Counted from the first letter of the stretch, positions 20,020 through 29,596 are shown. The stretch is 64,000 nucleotides of DNA from Helicobacter pylori NQ4053 (GCF_000274605.1 NZ_AKNV01000003.1:62001-126000); one strand, 5' to 3'. Translations and numbers: made by a program. The notes: generated by a model not told the origin, from the letters alone.

Positions 20020-20924
20020 TGAAAACTAAGGCGGGCTTTGTAGCTCTTATAGGCAAACCAAACGCTGGAAAAAGCACTCTTTTAAACACTTTATTAAACG
20101 CTCATTTAGCCCTTGTTTCGCATAAGGCTAATGCGACCAGAAAATTGATGAAATGCATCGTGCCTTTTAAAGACAAAGAAGGGTATGAGAGCCAGATCAT
20201 TTTTTTAGACACACCAGGGCTCCATCATCAAGAAAAATTACTCAACCAGTGCATGCTCTCACAGGCTTTAAAAGCGATGAGCGATGCTGAATTGTGCGTT
20301 TTTTTGGCTTCTGTGCATGATGATTTGAAAGGGTATGAAGAGTTTTTGAGTTTGTGCCAAAAACCCCATATCTTGGCTTTGAGTAAGATTGACACAGCCA
20401 CGCATAAGCAGGTTTTACAAAAATTACAAGAGTATCAAAAATACGCTTCGCAATTTTTAGATCTAGTGCCTTTGAGCGCGAAAAAATCTCAAAATTTAAA
20501 CGCGCTTTTAGAATGCATCAGCAAGCATTTAAACCCTAGCGCATGGCTTTTTGAAAAGGATTTAATGAGCGATGAAAAAATGCGCGATATTTATAAGGAA
20601 ATCATTAGGGAGAGTTTGTTTGATTTTTTGAGCGATGAAATCCCTTATGAAAGCGATGTGATGATTGATAAATTTATCGAAGAAGAACGCATAGACAAGG
20701 TTTATGTGCACATTATCGTAGAAAAAGAAAGCCAAAAAAAAATCGTGATAGGCAAAAACGGGGTAAATATCAAACGCATCGGGACTAACGCGCGATTAAA
20801 AATGCAAGAAGTGGGCGAAAAAAAGGTTTTTTTAAACTTGCAAGTGATCGCTCAAAAATCATGGAGTAAGGAAGAAAAGAGCTTGCAAAAACTGGGTTAT
20901 ATCCATCAAAGGAAAAGGGATTGA
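20016..20924 (+). CDS. era: GTPase Era
   Basis: 302 residues. G1 [16 protein letters not shown]3 [10 protein letters not shown]4-like SKID, and G5-like PLSAKK. The C-terminal KH domain carries [16 protein letters not shown], which binds the 3' end of 16S rRNA. It functions in 30S subunit maturation. The ATG at 20016 or the adjacent ATG at 20019 could be used; both overlap the hslU stop. The csd6 TTG overlaps its stop. Confidence 0.96.
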   Translation: MMKTKAGFVALIGKPNAGKSTLLNTLLNAHLALVSHKANATRKLMKCIVPFKDKEGYESQIIFLDTPGLHHQEKLLNQCMLSQALKAMSDAELCVFLASVHDDLKGYEEFLSLCQKPHILALSKIDTATHKQVLQKLQEYQKYASQFLDLVPLSAKKSQNLNALLECISKHLNPSAWLFEKDLMSDEKMRDIYKEIIRESLFDFLSDEIPYESDVMIDKFIEEERIDKVYVHIIVEKESQKKIVIGKNGVNIKRIGTNARLKMQEVGEKKVFLNLQVIAQKSWSKEEKSLQKLGYIHQRKRD

Positions 20925-21913
20925 AAAAAATATTACCGGCTCTGTTAATGGGGTTTGTGGGATTGAATGCTAGTGATCGTTTGTTAGAAATCATGCGCCT
21001 TTATCAAAAACAAGGCTTGGAAGTGGTGGGTCAAAAGCTGGATTCTTATTTAGCGGATAAATCTTTTTGGGCAGAAGAGCTTCAAAACAAGGACACGGAT
21101 TTTGGCTATTATCAAAACAAGCAGTTTTTATTTGTAGCGGATAAATCCAAGCCCAGTTTGGAGTTTTATGAAATAGAAAACAACATGCTTAAAAAAATCA
21201 ACAGCTCTAAAGCCCTTGTAGGCTCTAAAAAGGGCGATAAAACTTTAGAGGGCGATTTGGCCACGCCTATTGGAGTGTATCGTATCACGCAGAAATTAGA
21301 GCGTTTGGATCAATATTATGGCGTTTTGGCTTTTGTAACGAATTACCCTAATTTGTATGACACCTTGAAAAAACGCACCGGGCATGGCATTTGGGTGCAT
21401 GGAATGCCTTTAAATGGCGATCGGAATGAATTGAACACTAAGGGCTGCATTGCGATTGAAAACCCCATCCTAAGCTCTTATGATAAAGTGTTAAAAGGCG
21501 AAAAAGCGTTCCTTATCACCTATGAAGACAAGTTTTCCCCCAGCACCAAAGAGGAATTGAGCATGATTTTAAGCTCCCTTTTCCAATGGAAAGAAGCTTG
21601 GGCTAGGGGCGATTTTGAACGCTACATGCGTTTTTATAACCCCAATTTCACTCGCTATGACGGCATGAAATTCAACGCTTTTAAAGAGTATAAAAAAAGG
21701 GTGTTTGCAAAAAATGAAAAAAAGAATATCGCTTTTTCTTCTATCAAGGTGATCCCTTACCCCAACTCTCAAAACAAACGCTTGTTTTATGTGGCGTTTG
21801 ACCAAGATTATAAAGCCTACCAGCATAACAAGCTCTCTTATAGCTCCAATTCTCAAAAAGAACTTTATGTAGAGATTGAAAACAATCAAGTGTCTATTAT
21901 AATGGAAAAATAG
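20921..21913 (+). CDS. csd6: L,D-carboxypeptidase Csd6 (YkuD fold)
   Basis: 330 residues starting with TTG overlapping the era stop, behind AAAGGAAAAGGGA. A signal peptide ([14 protein letters not shown]) directs it to the periplasm. The L,D-transpeptidase-like catalytic site has H160 ([11 protein letters not shown]) and the nucleophile C176 (NTKGCIAI), the positions known for HP0518/Csd6. A C-terminal NTF2-like domain follows. It trims tetrapeptides of peptidoglycan to tripeptides and is needed for helical shape, working after csd3 (also in this window). Confidence 0.95.
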   Translation: MKKILPALLMGFVGLNASDRLLEIMRLYQKQGLEVVGQKLDSYLADKSFWAEELQNKDTDFGYYQNKQFLFVADKSKPSLEFYEIENNMLKKINSSKALVGSKKGDKTLEGDLATPIGVYRITQKLERLDQYYGVLAFVTNYPNLYDTLKKRTGHGIWVHGMPLNGDRNELNTKGCIAIENPILSSYDKVLKGEKAFLITYEDKFSPSTKEELSMILSSLFQWKEAWARGDFERYMRFYNPNFTRYDGMKFNAFKEYKKRVFAKNEKKNIAFSSIKVIPYPNSQNKRLFYVAFDQDYKAYQHNKLSYSSNSQKELYVEIENNQVSIIMEK

Positions 21914-21991
21914 GGCTTTGTTTTAATGGGAGCAGTCTAAACGGATTTTTTAACCCATTCAGTCAAGCCTAATACAAAGTTTGATTACAAA

Positions 21992-22846
21992 TTACAGAGC
22001 TTCCATGGCTTTTTCATAGCCAAATTCTGCGGATTTTTGCAAGAATTTTTTAGCCCTGTCCTTTTTCTTTCTAGTGCCAAGCCCTTCTTTATAAGCGATC
22101 CCAATCCTATAAAGGATCTCCCCCATTTGTTGTTTGAGTAAAGTAATATTGCTTGAAATTTCAGCAATATCTTCCCAAAGAAGTGTCTTATCTTTGATTT
22201 GAGTGGATTTCATAACAAGTATTCCAAACTTCTTTCCAAATTTTATAGGATTCGCGCTCAAACCTGAAAGATCAATGAATCGCGATCCAATAAGCATACT
22301 AGTGAACACAAGGTTTGGTAATCTAAAATTGTTAGCAAAATAATTTGTGCTTTTATTAGAAAATATGCGAACCACATACCTGTAAGTCTTAAGCGCTTGT
22401 TTCAAATCCTTTCTCATCCCTAAACCTTCTGCTTGCATGCGTCCTAAAATAAGAGCGCCCCCTAACAACCCGCTCCCATACCCTTTGATAGCGTTTTGTG
22501 CATAGAATTGCGCTTTTTTGTAATCCACTTTCACGCCCTTTCCCTCCAAATACATTTTGGCTAAATAAACATTGCCAAGCCCAATGCTGTATTCTTGCGC
22601 CAATTTAAAATCTTTAAAGGCTTGTTTGTATTGGCCTTGATTAAAATGGTCTAAACCATTTTCAAAATAATATGTCTTATGATTTCGTGCAATTTCATCC
22701 CACTGATTTCGTGCCCTTTCATCCCAATCATCACTTATGCTAATATATTCATCAGCTATACAAAGTGAAAACGGCAACAATAAACCCAATAAAAGCAATA
22801 AAGGCTTTAAAAAAGAGAGGGTGGTGCGATAAAAATCTTTAAACAT
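21992..22846 (-). CDS. Sel1-like repeat secreted protein (HP0519-like)
   Basis: 284 residues from the ATG at 22846, which has AAAGGA six bases upstream; the longer frame from 22873 would start inside the cag boundary repeat and is less likely. The signal peptide contains LSFLKPLLLLLGLLLPFSLC. At least two Sel1-like repeats are visible (GNVYLAKMYLEGKGVKVDYKKA and GALILGRMQAEGLGMRKDLKQA, each here cut short), with a third degenerate one at the C-terminus (GIAYKEGLGTRKKKDRAKKF). Such proteins are secreted Cys-containing solenoids in Helicobacter; the role of this one is unknown. It is the chromosomal neighbour of the cag island. Confidence 0.85.
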   Translation of the reverse strand: MFKDFYRTTLSFLKPLLLLLGLLLPFSLCIADEYISISDDWDERARNQWDEIARNHKTYYFENGLDHFNQGQYKQAFKDFKLAQEYSIGLGNVYLAKMYLEGKGVKVDYKKAQFYAQNAIKGYGSGLLGGALILGRMQAEGLGMRKDLKQALKTYRYVVRIFSNKSTNYFANNFRLPNLVFTSMLIGSRFIDLSGLSANPIKFGKKFGILVMKSTQIKDKTLLWEDIAEISSNITLLKQQMGEILYRIGIAYKEGLGTRKKKDRAKKFLQKSAEFGYEKAMEAL

Positions 22847-22857
22847 GTCAAGTCCTT

Positions 22858-22896
22858 TTACAATTTGAGCCATTCTTTAGCCTGTTTTTCTAGCCA
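22858..22896. repeat. cag island left boundary direct repeat (att-like)
   Basis: 39 bases identical to 29754-29792, same orientation. On the minus strand it encodes the last residues of MurI (..WLEKQAKEWLKL, stop), so it is a duplicated murI 3' end, as expected for an element inserted there. Similarity continues weakly for about 8 bases beyond. Confidence 0.9.
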
Positions 22897-23047
22897 GATC
22901 ACAAGCGAACTTTCAAAGCAATTTGAATGGATAGCAGCAAGCTTAATCGATCTAACTTAAACGCTTCATTCTATCAAATCATCTCTTTTTAGACTACAAA
23001 CAACAACATAGTAGCGACAAGCAATAGGGAGATGGTTTCATATTTTT

Positions 23048-23056
23048 TGCTATAAT
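23048..23056 (+). promoter_or_regulatory. extended -10 promoter of cag1
   Basis: TGCTATAAT about 57 bases upstream of the cag1 start, with AAGGAGG-like ribosome site (TATGGAGGTAACA) just before the ATG. The promoter survives although the gene is truncated. Confidence 0.6.
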
Positions 23057-23112
23057 AACATGAATTTGTTTCATAGTAACAAATTGAGAATATACCTTAT
23101 GGAGGTAACACT

Positions 23113-23475
23113 ATGGCTGACACAATCAATACAACTGAAACAACCCATGAAACAAAGAAACCAAACGCTTTTGTAAATTTTTTCAAAAACAGTCTGGCTG
23201 ATAAGCGTTATGATTCATTAGGTCTCATTGGAGCAGGGGTTTTATGTTGTGTCTTGAGCGGTGCTATGGGGATTGTTGGGATAATTTTTGTCGCAATAGG
23301 AATCTTTTTGTCTTATAAATATGGAGGAATAAATAAAAGTTTCAGGGAAACCAAACAACCTATTCCCCCCATCAAACAAGACTTTAAAAAAGGGATTGAC
23401 ACCTTTTTGCATGTCTGTTTTAAGTTCTTCTATTTTTTGAAACTGCCGCTTTTGAACCTCTTGCTCTATAACTAG
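23113..23475 (+). pseudogene. cag1: cag1 (cag-zeta) 5' part fused to antisense cagE sequence
   Basis: The first ~65 codons (MADTINTTETTHETKKPNAF up to the hydrophobic [20 protein letters not shown]) are cag1/HP0520, the first gene of the cag island. From about base 23300-23322 the frame enters the reverse complement of the cagE 5' end, and the ORF ends by chance at 23475 (120 residues). The native C-terminal part of cag1 is therefore lost. The product would be a small membrane protein with a foreign tail. The role of Cag1 is unknown, and mutants elsewhere still translocate CagA. Confidence 0.8.
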
Positions 23476-23514
23476 CTTTTTTTGTTCATCAGCCTGCTTG
23501 CTTGCCACAAACAC
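23242..23514 (-). pseudogene. cagE: cagE (VirB4-like ATPase) 5' remnant
   Basis: The first ~66 codons match the start of CagE as I remember it ([20 protein letters not shown] ... [19 protein letters not shown]). After FIYSSIFI the frame runs into antisense cag1 and stops at 23242. CagE is normally about 980 residues with its Walker motifs far downstream, so everything catalytic is missing. The GTG start lies 8 bases after cagD, the normal cagD-cagE arrangement, which confirms the identity. Loss of CagE alone abolishes CagA translocation and IL-8 induction in studied strains. Confidence 0.85.
23300..23322. other. deletion junction joining cag1 to cagE
   Basis: This is the interval where cag1 codons on the plus strand give way to cagE codons on the minus strand. 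In intact islands about 23 genes (cag2 to cagF) lie between them. I cannot place the exact breakpoint without a reference sequence. Confidence 0.75.
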
Positions 23515-23522
23515 CCCTCTCT

Positions 23523-24149
23523 TTATAGATACACCGCTTCACATGTAATCGTATAAAAGATTTTTTTGAGAGACTCTACGGTGCTAATATGTTTCAAAAG
23601 ATCATTAGGATCATAAGAATTGAATACGGCCAATAAAACATTATATAGCTTATCATCGCATAAAATTTCTCTTGTTTCTCCGCGCAATGACAGAAAGCAG
23701 CGTTGTTTGTTGGTCGTGCTGATACTTTTGAAAGTAAAAAAGTCTTTCACTTCAGGATTGATCTGTAATTCTACATTCAATCCCATTTCTTTACCCTTTT
23801 CATCAAAGATTTTTTCAATAATGGGATCGTAATGCTTCAAATCCTTTATTTTTTTAAGGACTCTATTGACAATCACGAAGTCAAAAACTTCATCTTTGAT
23901 AATATCGGGATTGACTTCTTTGAAAGTTACTTTCTTGTCTTTCAAATTTTTGATAGTCGCTTTAAAACTATCAAAATCTAAATTCGTATAAACAAGCCCA
24001 TTGGGAGTGTTTTTTTCTTTTTCTAGCGCTTCTTTTTTGGCTTGATTATCATCATTTGCTAACCCATACAAACTGAAAACAACGAGACTTAAGAGAACTT
24101 TCAAAAAAAAGTCTCTTAGCTTTTTATTACTATTATTATTGTTGATCAA
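23523..24149 (-). CDS. cagD: cag island protein CagD
   Basis: 208 residues from a TTG at 24149 placed just after the cagC stop, with GGAGGA upstream; the longer frame from 24188 lies inside cagC and is unlikely. A hydrophobic signal segment ([18 protein letters not shown]) is followed by the periplasmic domain. The full length and C-terminus (TITCEAVYL) are retained. CagD is an accessory, partly secreted dimeric protein needed for full CagA translocation. Its usual partners in the secretion machine are absent here. Confidence 0.88.
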   Translation of the reverse strand: MINNNNSNKKLRDFFLKVLLSLVVFSLYGLANDDNQAKKEALEKEKNTPNGLVYTNLDFDSFKATIKNLKDKKVTFKEVNPDIIKDEVFDFVIVNRVLKKIKDLKHYDPIIEKIFDEKGKEMGLNVELQINPEVKDFFTFKSISTTNKQRCFLSLRGETREILCDDKLYNVLLAVFNSYDPNDLLKHISTVESLKKIFYTITCEAVYL

Positions 24150-24150
24150 T

Positions 24151-24498
24151 TTAGCTAGCTCCTCCACCTTCGCCAATATTGAAGCCAAACTTAGTGCTCA
24201 AATAGATAATGCCACCTGCCACCGCTAACATAGCTATGGGCTGTGCATAAGCAAAAACAGTCGCCTGACCTCTTTTGATGTCATCAGAGATTTTCCAAAT
24301 ATCCGCTATGCCTTTGACCCCTAAAGCGCAACCACCTACGATCGCTAGAACAGAAATGATCTGAATAACCAACGTTCTAGTCTCACTAACGCCTGTTGCA
24401 GGACTGGTGACCGCCATTAAAGGATTGGTCGTTACCACTAGCCCTAAAGTTACTACAACTCTCTTGTAGCTGTCAGTGATTCTTGTAAAAAATTTCAT
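24151..24498 (-). CDS. cagC: CagC, VirB2-like pilin subunit
   Basis: 115 residues. After an N-terminal signal region (VTLGLVVTTNPLMA) there are two hydrophobic helices (LVIQIISVLAIVGGCALGV and FAYAQPIAMLAVAGGIIYL) as in VirB2 pilins. AAAGGAAA precedes the ATG. CagC is required for CagA transfer in intact strains. Downstream cagD starts inside or right behind its end, so the two are coupled. Confidence 0.9.
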   Translation of the reverse strand: MKFFTRITDSYKRVVVTLGLVVTTNPLMAVTSPATGVSETRTLVIQIISVLAIVGGCALGVKGIADIWKISDDIKRGQATVFAYAQPIAMLAVAGGIIYLSTKFGFNIGEGGGAS

Positions 24499-24640
24499 GC
24501 GTTTCCTTTCAAATTGAAATCAATCGTTTAAGTATATCAAAAAAAAGTATTTTTATACCATTCATACAAGCGCTACTTTATAATTTAAATCAAAACCGAC
24601 GCTTTTGTTTGACAACTGACGTAATTTAGGAACAATAAAC

Positions 24641-24880
24641 CTACTTGTCCCAACCATTTTTCTTTCTCAAGTCGTTGTAGAATTGTAGATCTTTAGGATC
24701 TTTGATGTATTTTTTAATCGTCTCAGGTTGAAACCTAAAAACAAGCAAAAACAAACCCAAGCTGATCAGAGTGAGAATAAAGCTCCATTTTAAGCAACTC
24801 CATAGACCACTAAAGAAACTTTTTTTGAAGCTGTCTTTGAAAATCTGTCCTATTGATTTGTTTTCCATTTTGTTTCCCAT
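24641..24880 (-). CDS. cagB: CagB, small membrane protein
   Basis: 79 residues with one strong transmembrane helix (FILTLISLGLFLLVF) and a charged C-terminus; a second in-frame ATG at 24868 is an alternative start. It occupies the cagB position between cagA and cagC. No function is known. A 23-residue hydrophobic ORF ends 13 bases upstream. Confidence 0.7.
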   Translation of the reverse strand: MGNKMENKSIGQIFKDSFKKSFFSGLWSCLKWSFILTLISLGLFLLVFRFQPETIKKYIKDPKDLQFYNDLRKKNGWDK

Positions 24881-24893
24881 GTGGATCTGTGGA

Positions 24894-24965
24894 TCACAAA
24901 CGCTTAATTACAAATACATACACTATAATTACTATAATAAGTATGGCAAACACAAACCAAACCAT
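24894..24965 (-). CDS. candidate 23-residue membrane peptide upstream of cagB
   Basis: MVWFVFAILIIVIIVYVFVI then KRL, stop. It is almost wholly hydrophobic with a positively charged end, the pattern of a single-span small membrane protein. It precedes cagB by 13 bases on the same strand and overlaps another small frame. No clear ribosome site is visible, so it is only a candidate. Confidence 0.35.
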   Translation of the reverse strand: MVWFVFAILIIVIIVYVFVIKRL

Positions 24966-25047
24966 TTTTAGAACGCTTCATGCGCTCACCTTGCTTCTTT
25001 CTCCAACCATCTTTAGCATTGCATTTGATTTCTTCAAAAAGGCTCAT
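24904..25047 (-). CDS. candidate 47-residue ORF in the cagA-cagB gap
   Basis: An open frame starting MSLFEEIKCNAKDGWRKKQG, ending Cys/Tyr-rich (CVCHTYYSNYSVCICN). The start has only a weak AAGAA before it, and the frame overlaps the 23-residue hydrophobic ORF. The first half looks protein-like and the second half does not. Possibly a decayed gene. Confidence 0.25.
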   Translation of the reverse strand: MSLFEEIKCNAKDGWRKKQGERMKRSKNGLVCVCHTYYSNYSVCICN

Positions 25048-25202
25048 TTCTTAATTTCTTTTCTTTGTTAAAATTTGTCCATTTTAGCAAATTTTTGTTA
25101 ATTATAGGTAAAAATGTGAATCGTCCCTAGCCTTTAGACGCCTGCAACGATCGGACTTTTTCAATATTAATGAAAAAATGCCAAATATTCTAAATATTAT
25201 GG

Positions 25203-25214
25203 TATAGTGATAAT
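25203..25214 (+). promoter_or_regulatory. cagA: cagA promoter -10 region
   Basis: TATAGTGATAAT lies about 90 bases upstream of the cagA ATG, in the divergent cagB-cagA gap. The following leader ends in AAGGAGAAACA before the ATG. The leader has GATACCAAATTTAGGTATAG where many strains have a longer segment with the AATAAGATA motif; that motif is absent here. Confidence 0.65.
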
Positions 25215-25304
25215 GTTCAAAGACATGCATGAATTGACTACTCAAAGTGTGTAGTGATTTTTAGCAGTCTTTGATACCAAATTTAGGTATAGTAAGGAGA
25301 AACA

Positions 25305-28300
25305 ATGACTAACGAAACTATTGACCAACAACCACAAGCCGAAGCGGCTTTTAACCCGCAGCAATTTATTAATAATCTTCAGGTAGCTTTTCTTAAGCTT
25401 GATAACGCTGTCGCTTCATTTGATCCTGATCAAAAACCAATCGTTGATAAGAATGATAGGGATAACAGGCAAGCTTTTGATGGAATCTCGCAATTAAGGG
25501 AAGAATACTCCAATAAAGCGATCAAAAATCCTACCAAAAAGAATCAGTATTTTTCAGACTTTATCAATAAGAGCAACGATTTAATCAACAAAGACAATCT
25601 CATTGATGTAGAATCTTCCACAAAGAGCTTTCAGAAATTTGGGGATCAGCGTTACCGAATTTTCACAAGTTGGGTGTCCCATCAAAACGATCCATCTAAA
25701 ATCAACACCCGATCGATCCGAAATTTTATGGAACATACCATACAACCCCCTATCCCTGATGACAAAGAAAAAGCAGAGTTTTTGAAATCTGCCAAACAAT
25801 CTTTTGCAGGAATCATCATAGGGAATCAAATCCGAACGGATCAAAAGTTCATGGGCGTGTTTGATGAATCCTTGAAAGAAAGGCAAGAAGCAGAAAAAAA
25901 TGGAGAGCCTACTGGTGGGGATTGGTTGGATATTTTTTTATCATTTATATTTGACAAAAAACAATCTTCTGATGTCAAAGAAGCAATCAATCAAGAACCA
26001 CTTCCTCATGTCCAACCAGATATAGCCACTACCACCACTCACATACAAGGCTTACCGCCTGAATCTAGGGATTTGCTTGATGAAAGGGGTAATTTTTCTA
26101 AATTCACTCTTGGCGATATGGAAATGTTAGATGTTGAGGGCGTCGCCGACATGGATCCCAATTACAAGTTCAATCAATTATTGATTCACAATAACACTCT
26201 GTCTTCTGTGTTAATGGGGAGTCATGATGGCATAGAACCTGAAAAAGTTTCATTATTGTATGCGGGCAATGGTGGTTTTGGAGACAAGCACGATTGGAAC
26301 GCCACCGTTGGTTATAAAGACCAACAAGGTAACAATGTGGCTACAATAATTAATGTGCATATGAAAAACGGCAGTGGCTTAGTCATAGCAGGTGGTGAGA
26401 AAGGGATTAACAACCCTAGTTTTTATCTCTACAAAGAAGACCAACTCACAGGCTCACAACGAGCATTGAGTCAAGAAGAGATCCTAAACAAAATAGATTT
26501 CATGGAATTTCTTGCACAAAACAATGCTAAATTAGACAACTTGAGCGAGAAAGAGAAAGAAAAATTCCGAAATGAGATTAAGGATTTTCAAAAAGACTCT
26601 AAGCCTTATTTAGACGCCCTAGGGAATGATCGTATTGCTTTTGTTTCTAAAAAAGACCCAAAACATTCAGCTTTAATTACTGAGTTTAATAAGGGGGATT
26701 TGAGCTACACTCTCAAAGATTATGGGAAAAAAGCAGATAAAGCTTTAGATAGGGAGAAAAATGTCACTCTCCAAGGTAACCTAAAACATGATGGCGTGAT
26801 GTTTGTTGATTATTCTAATTTCAAATATACCAACGCCTCCAAGAATCCCAATAAGGGTGTGGGTGCTACGAATGGCGTTTCCCATTTAGACGCAGGCTTT
26901 AACAAGGTAGCTGTCTTTAATTTGCCTGATTTAAATAATCTCGCTATCACTAGTTTAGTAAGGCGGGATTTAGAGGATAAACTAGTCACTAAAGGATTGT
27001 CCCTACAAGATGTTAATAAGCTCATCAAAGACTTTTTGAGCAGTAACAAAGAATTGGTTGGAAAAGCTTTAAACTTCAATAAAGCTGTAGCTGACGCTAA
27101 AAACACAGGCAACTATGATGAAGTGAAAAAAGCTCAGAAAGATCTTGAAAAATCTCTAAGGAAACGAGAGCATTTAGAGAAAGAAGTAGAGAAAAAATTG
27201 GAGAGCAAAAGCGGCAGCAAAAATAAAATGGAAGCAAAAGCTCAAGCTAACAGCCAAAAAGATGAGATTTTTGCGTTGATCAATAAAGAGGCTAATAGGG
27301 ATGCAAGAGCAATCGCTTACGCTCAAAATCTTAAAGGTATCAAAAGGGAATTGTCTGATAAACTTGAAAATATCAACAAGGATTTGAAAGACTTTAGTAA
27401 ATCTTTTGATGAATTCAAAAATGGCAAAAATAAGGATTTCAGCAAGGCAGAAGAAACACTAAAAGCCCTTAAAGGCTCGGTGAAAGATTTAGGTATCAAT
27501 CCAGAATGGATTTCAAAAGTTGAAAACCTTAATGCAGCTTTGAATGACTTCAAAAATGGCAAAAATAAGGATTTCAGCAAGGTAACGCAAGCAAAAAGCG
27601 ACCTTGAAAATTCCGTTAAAGATGTGATTATCAATCAAAAGGTAACGGATAAAGTTGACAATCTCAATCAAGCGGCATCAGTGGCTAAAGCAACGGGTGA
27701 TTTCAGTAGGGTAGAGCAAGCGTTAGCCGATCTCAAAAATTTCTCAAAGGAGCAATTGGCCCAACAAACTCAAAAAAATGAAGATTTCAATACTGGAAAA
27801 AAATCTGAAATATACCAATCCGTTAAGAATGGTGTGAATGGAACCCTAGTCGGTAATGGATTATCTGGAATAGAGGCCACAAATCTCGCCAAAAATTTTT
27901 CGGATATCAAGAAAGAATTGAATGAGAAATTTAAAAATTTCAACAACAATAACAATAATGGACTCAAAAACAGCACAGAACCCATTTATGCTAAAGTTAA
28001 TAAAAAGAAAGCAGGACAAGTAGCTAGCCCTGAAGAACCCATTTATGCTCAAGTTGCTAAAAAGGTGAATGCAAAAATTGACCGACTCAATCAAATAGCA
28101 AGTGGTTTGGGTGGTGTAGGGAAAGCAGCGGGCTTCCCTTTGAAAAGGCATGATAAAGTTGATGATCTCAGTAAGGTAGGGCGATCAGTTAGCCCTGAAC
28201 CCATTTATGCTACGATTGATGATCTCGGCGGACCTTTCCCTTTGAAAAGGCATGATAAAGTTGATGATCTCAGTAAGGTAGGGCGATCAGTTAGCCCTGA

Positions 28301-28955
28301 ACCCATTTATGCTACGATTGATGATCTCGGCGGACCTTTCCCTTTGAAAAGGCATGATAAAGTTGATGATCTCAGTAAGGTAGGGCTTTCAAGGAATCAA
28401 AAATTGGCTCAGAAAATTGACAATCTCAATCAAGCGGTATCAGAAGCTAAAGCAGGTTTTTTTGGCAATCTAGAGCAAACGATAGACAAGCTCAAAGATT
28501 CTACAAAAAACAATACTGTGAATCTATGGGCTGAAAGTGCAAAAAAAGTGCCTGCTAGTTTGTCAGCGAAATTGGACAATTACGCTACTAACAGCCACAC
28601 ACGCATTAATAGCAATATCCGAAATGGAGCAATCAATGAAAAAGCAACCGGTATGCTAACGCAAAAAAACCCTGAGTGGCTCAAGCTCGTGAATGATAAG
28701 ATAGTTGCGCATAATGTAGGAAGCGTTCCTTTGTCAGAGTATGATAAAATTGGCTTCAACCAAAAGAATATGAAAGATTATTCTGATTCGTTCAAGTTTT
28801 CCACCAAGTTGAACAATGCTGTAAAAGACGTTAAGTCTGGCTTTACGCAATTTTTAGCCAATGCATTTTCTACAGGATATTACTGCTTGGCGAGAGAAAA
28901 TGCAGAGCATGGAATCAAGAATGTTAATACAAAAGGTGGTTTCCAAAAATCTTAA
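25305..28955 (+). CDS. cagA: CagA effector oncoprotein, Western type, EPIYA A-B-C-C
   Basis: Intact 1216-residue CagA. It starts [20 protein letters not shown] and contains the phosphatidylserine-binding/N-terminal region, then a long Lys/Asn-rich middle with short repeats ([14 protein letters not shown]). EPIYA motifs lie at residues 892 (A, ..KVNKKKAGQ), 911 (B, ..QVAKKVNAK), 965 and 999 (C, ..TIDDLGG). Three [16 protein letters not shown] multimerisation motifs start at 944, 978 and 1012. From established work, CagA is injected by the Cag type IV system, phosphorylated at EPIYA by Src/Abl and binds SHP2 through C sites and PAR1/MARK through the CM motif. Here the secretion genes and the CagF chaperone are missing, so delivery by that route is not expected. 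A strong terminator follows. Confidence 0.98.
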   Translation: MTNETIDQQPQAEAAFNPQQFINNLQVAFLKLDNAVASFDPDQKPIVDKNDRDNRQAFDGISQLREEYSNKAIKNPTKKNQYFSDFINKSNDLINKDNLIDVESSTKSFQKFGDQRYRIFTSWVSHQNDPSKINTRSIRNFMEHTIQPPIPDDKEKAEFLKSAKQSFAGIIIGNQIRTDQKFMGVFDESLKERQEAEKNGEPTGGDWLDIFLSFIFDKKQSSDVKEAINQEPLPHVQPDIATTTTHIQGLPPESRDLLDERGNFSKFTLGDMEMLDVEGVADMDPNYKFNQLLIHNNTLSSVLMGSHDGIEPEKVSLLYAGNGGFGDKHDWNATVGYKDQQGNNVATIINVHMKNGSGLVIAGGEKGINNPSFYLYKEDQLTGSQRALSQEEILNKIDFMEFLAQNNAKLDNLSEKEKEKFRNEIKDFQKDSKPYLDALGNDRIAFVSKKDPKHSALITEFNKGDLSYTLKDYGKKADKALDREKNVTLQGNLKHDGVMFVDYSNFKYTNASKNPNKGVGATNGVSHLDAGFNKVAVFNLPDLNNLAITSLVRRDLEDKLVTKGLSLQDVNKLIKDFLSSNKELVGKALNFNKAVADAKNTGNYDEVKKAQKDLEKSLRKREHLEKEVEKKLESKSGSKNKMEAKAQANSQKDEIFALINKEANRDARAIAYAQNLKGIKRELSDKLENINKDLKDFSKSFDEFKNGKNKDFSKAEETLKALKGSVKDLGINPEWISKVENLNAALNDFKNGKNKDFSKVTQAKSDLENSVKDVIINQKVTDKVDNLNQAASVAKATGDFSRVEQALADLKNFSKEQLAQQTQKNEDFNTGKKSEIYQSVKNGVNGTLVGNGLSGIEATNLAKNFSDIKKELNEKFKNFNNNNNNGLKNSTEPIYAKVNKKKAGQVASPEEPIYAQVAKKVNAKIDRLNQIASGLGGVGKAAGFPLKRHDKVDDLSKVGRSVSPEPIYATIDDLGGPFPLKRHDKVDDLSKVGRSVSPEPIYATIDDLGGPFPLKRHDKVDDLSKVGLSRNQKLAQKIDNLNQAVSEAKAGFFGNLEQTIDKLKDSTKNNTVNLWAESAKKVPASLSAKLDNYATNSHTRINSNIRNGAINEKATGMLTQKNPEWLKLVNDKIVAHNVGSVPLSEYDKIGFNQKNMKDYSDSFKFSTKLNNAVKDVKSGFTQFLANAFSTGYYCLARENAEHGIKNVNTKGGFQKS
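28134..28385 (+). repeat. cagA: tandem 102-bp repeat in cagA (CM plus EPIYA-C)
   Basis: Two complete 102-base units starting at 28134 and 28236, followed by a 48-base partial third unit at 28338. Each full unit encodes one CM motif and one EPIYA-C site (34 residues). The units are nearly identical in DNA, so copy number can change by recombination. Confidence 0.92.
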
Positions 28956-28987
28956 AGGATTAAGGAACACCAAAAACGCAAAAACCA

Positions 28988-29014
28988 CCCCTTGCTAAAA
29001 GCAAGGGGTTTTTT
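28988..29014 (+). terminator. rho-independent terminator of cagA
   Basis: An 8-bp perfect stem CCCCTTGC / GCAAGGGG with loop TAAAA, directly followed by six T. It lies 33 bases after the cagA stop. Confidence 0.9.
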
Positions 29015-29167
29015 AACTTAAAATATCCCAACAGACACTAACGAAAGGTTTTGTTCTTTAAAGTCTGCATGGATATTTCCTACCCCAAAAAGACTTAACC
29101 CTTTGATAAAAATTAAATTTGATTGTGCGTTCGTGCTTTATAGTGCAGAATTAATTAAGGGTTATAA

Positions 29168-29596
29168 AGAGAGCATCAACTAGAAAAAACAAGTAGCTAT
29201 AACAAAGATCAAGTTCAAAAAATCATAGAGCTTTTAGAGCAAATCAATCGCGCTCTTAACCAAAGAAAAATCAGAAAAACCATAGGAATTATCACACCTT
29301 ATAATGCCCAAAAAAGACACTTGCGATCAGAAGTGGAAAAATGCGGCTTCAAGAATTTTGATGAACTCAAGATAGACACTGTGGATGCCTTTCAAGGCGA
29401 GGAGGCAGATATTATCATTTATTCCACCGTGAAAACTTATGGTAATCTTTCTTTCTTGTTAGATTCTAAACGCTTGAATGTAGCTATTTCTAGGGCAAAA
29501 GAAAATCTCATTTTTGTGGGTAAAAAGTCTTTCTTTGAGAATTTGCGAAGCGATGAGAAGAATATCTTTAGCACTATTTTGCAAGTCTGTAGATAG
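29168..29596 (+). pseudogene. C-terminal fragment of a superfamily 1 (DNA2/UPF1-like) helicase
   Basis: An open frame of 142 codons without a good start; a stop lies immediately upstream at 29165 and the first possible start is a TTG at 29321. It encodes only the last helicase motifs: TIGIITPYNAQ (motif IV region), DTVDAFQGEEADIIIYSTVK (motif V) and LNVAISRAKENLIFVG (motif VI). The Walker A and B half is missing. It matches HP0548, the last ORF of the island next to the right boundary repeat, and is probably a remnant carried with the island. Confidence 0.75.

Noticed and set aside
22847..22873. Longer start for the Sel1-repeat protein
   Set aside because: The extra nine codons fall largely in the island boundary repeat; the ATG at 22846 has a well-spaced AAAGGA and a better signal peptide.
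23620..23832. 70-codon plus-strand frame opposite cagD
   Set aside because: Antisense to intact cagD; no start context.
24771..25071. Plus-strand frames across the cagB-cagA gap
   Set aside because: They start inside cagB antisense and have no ribosome site; the minus-strand small ORFs fit the layout better.
28197..28313. East-Asian EPIYA-D site
   Set aside because: Both C-region motifs are followed by TIDDLGG and FPLKRHDKV, the Western EPIYA-C and CM form, not TIDFDEANQAG.
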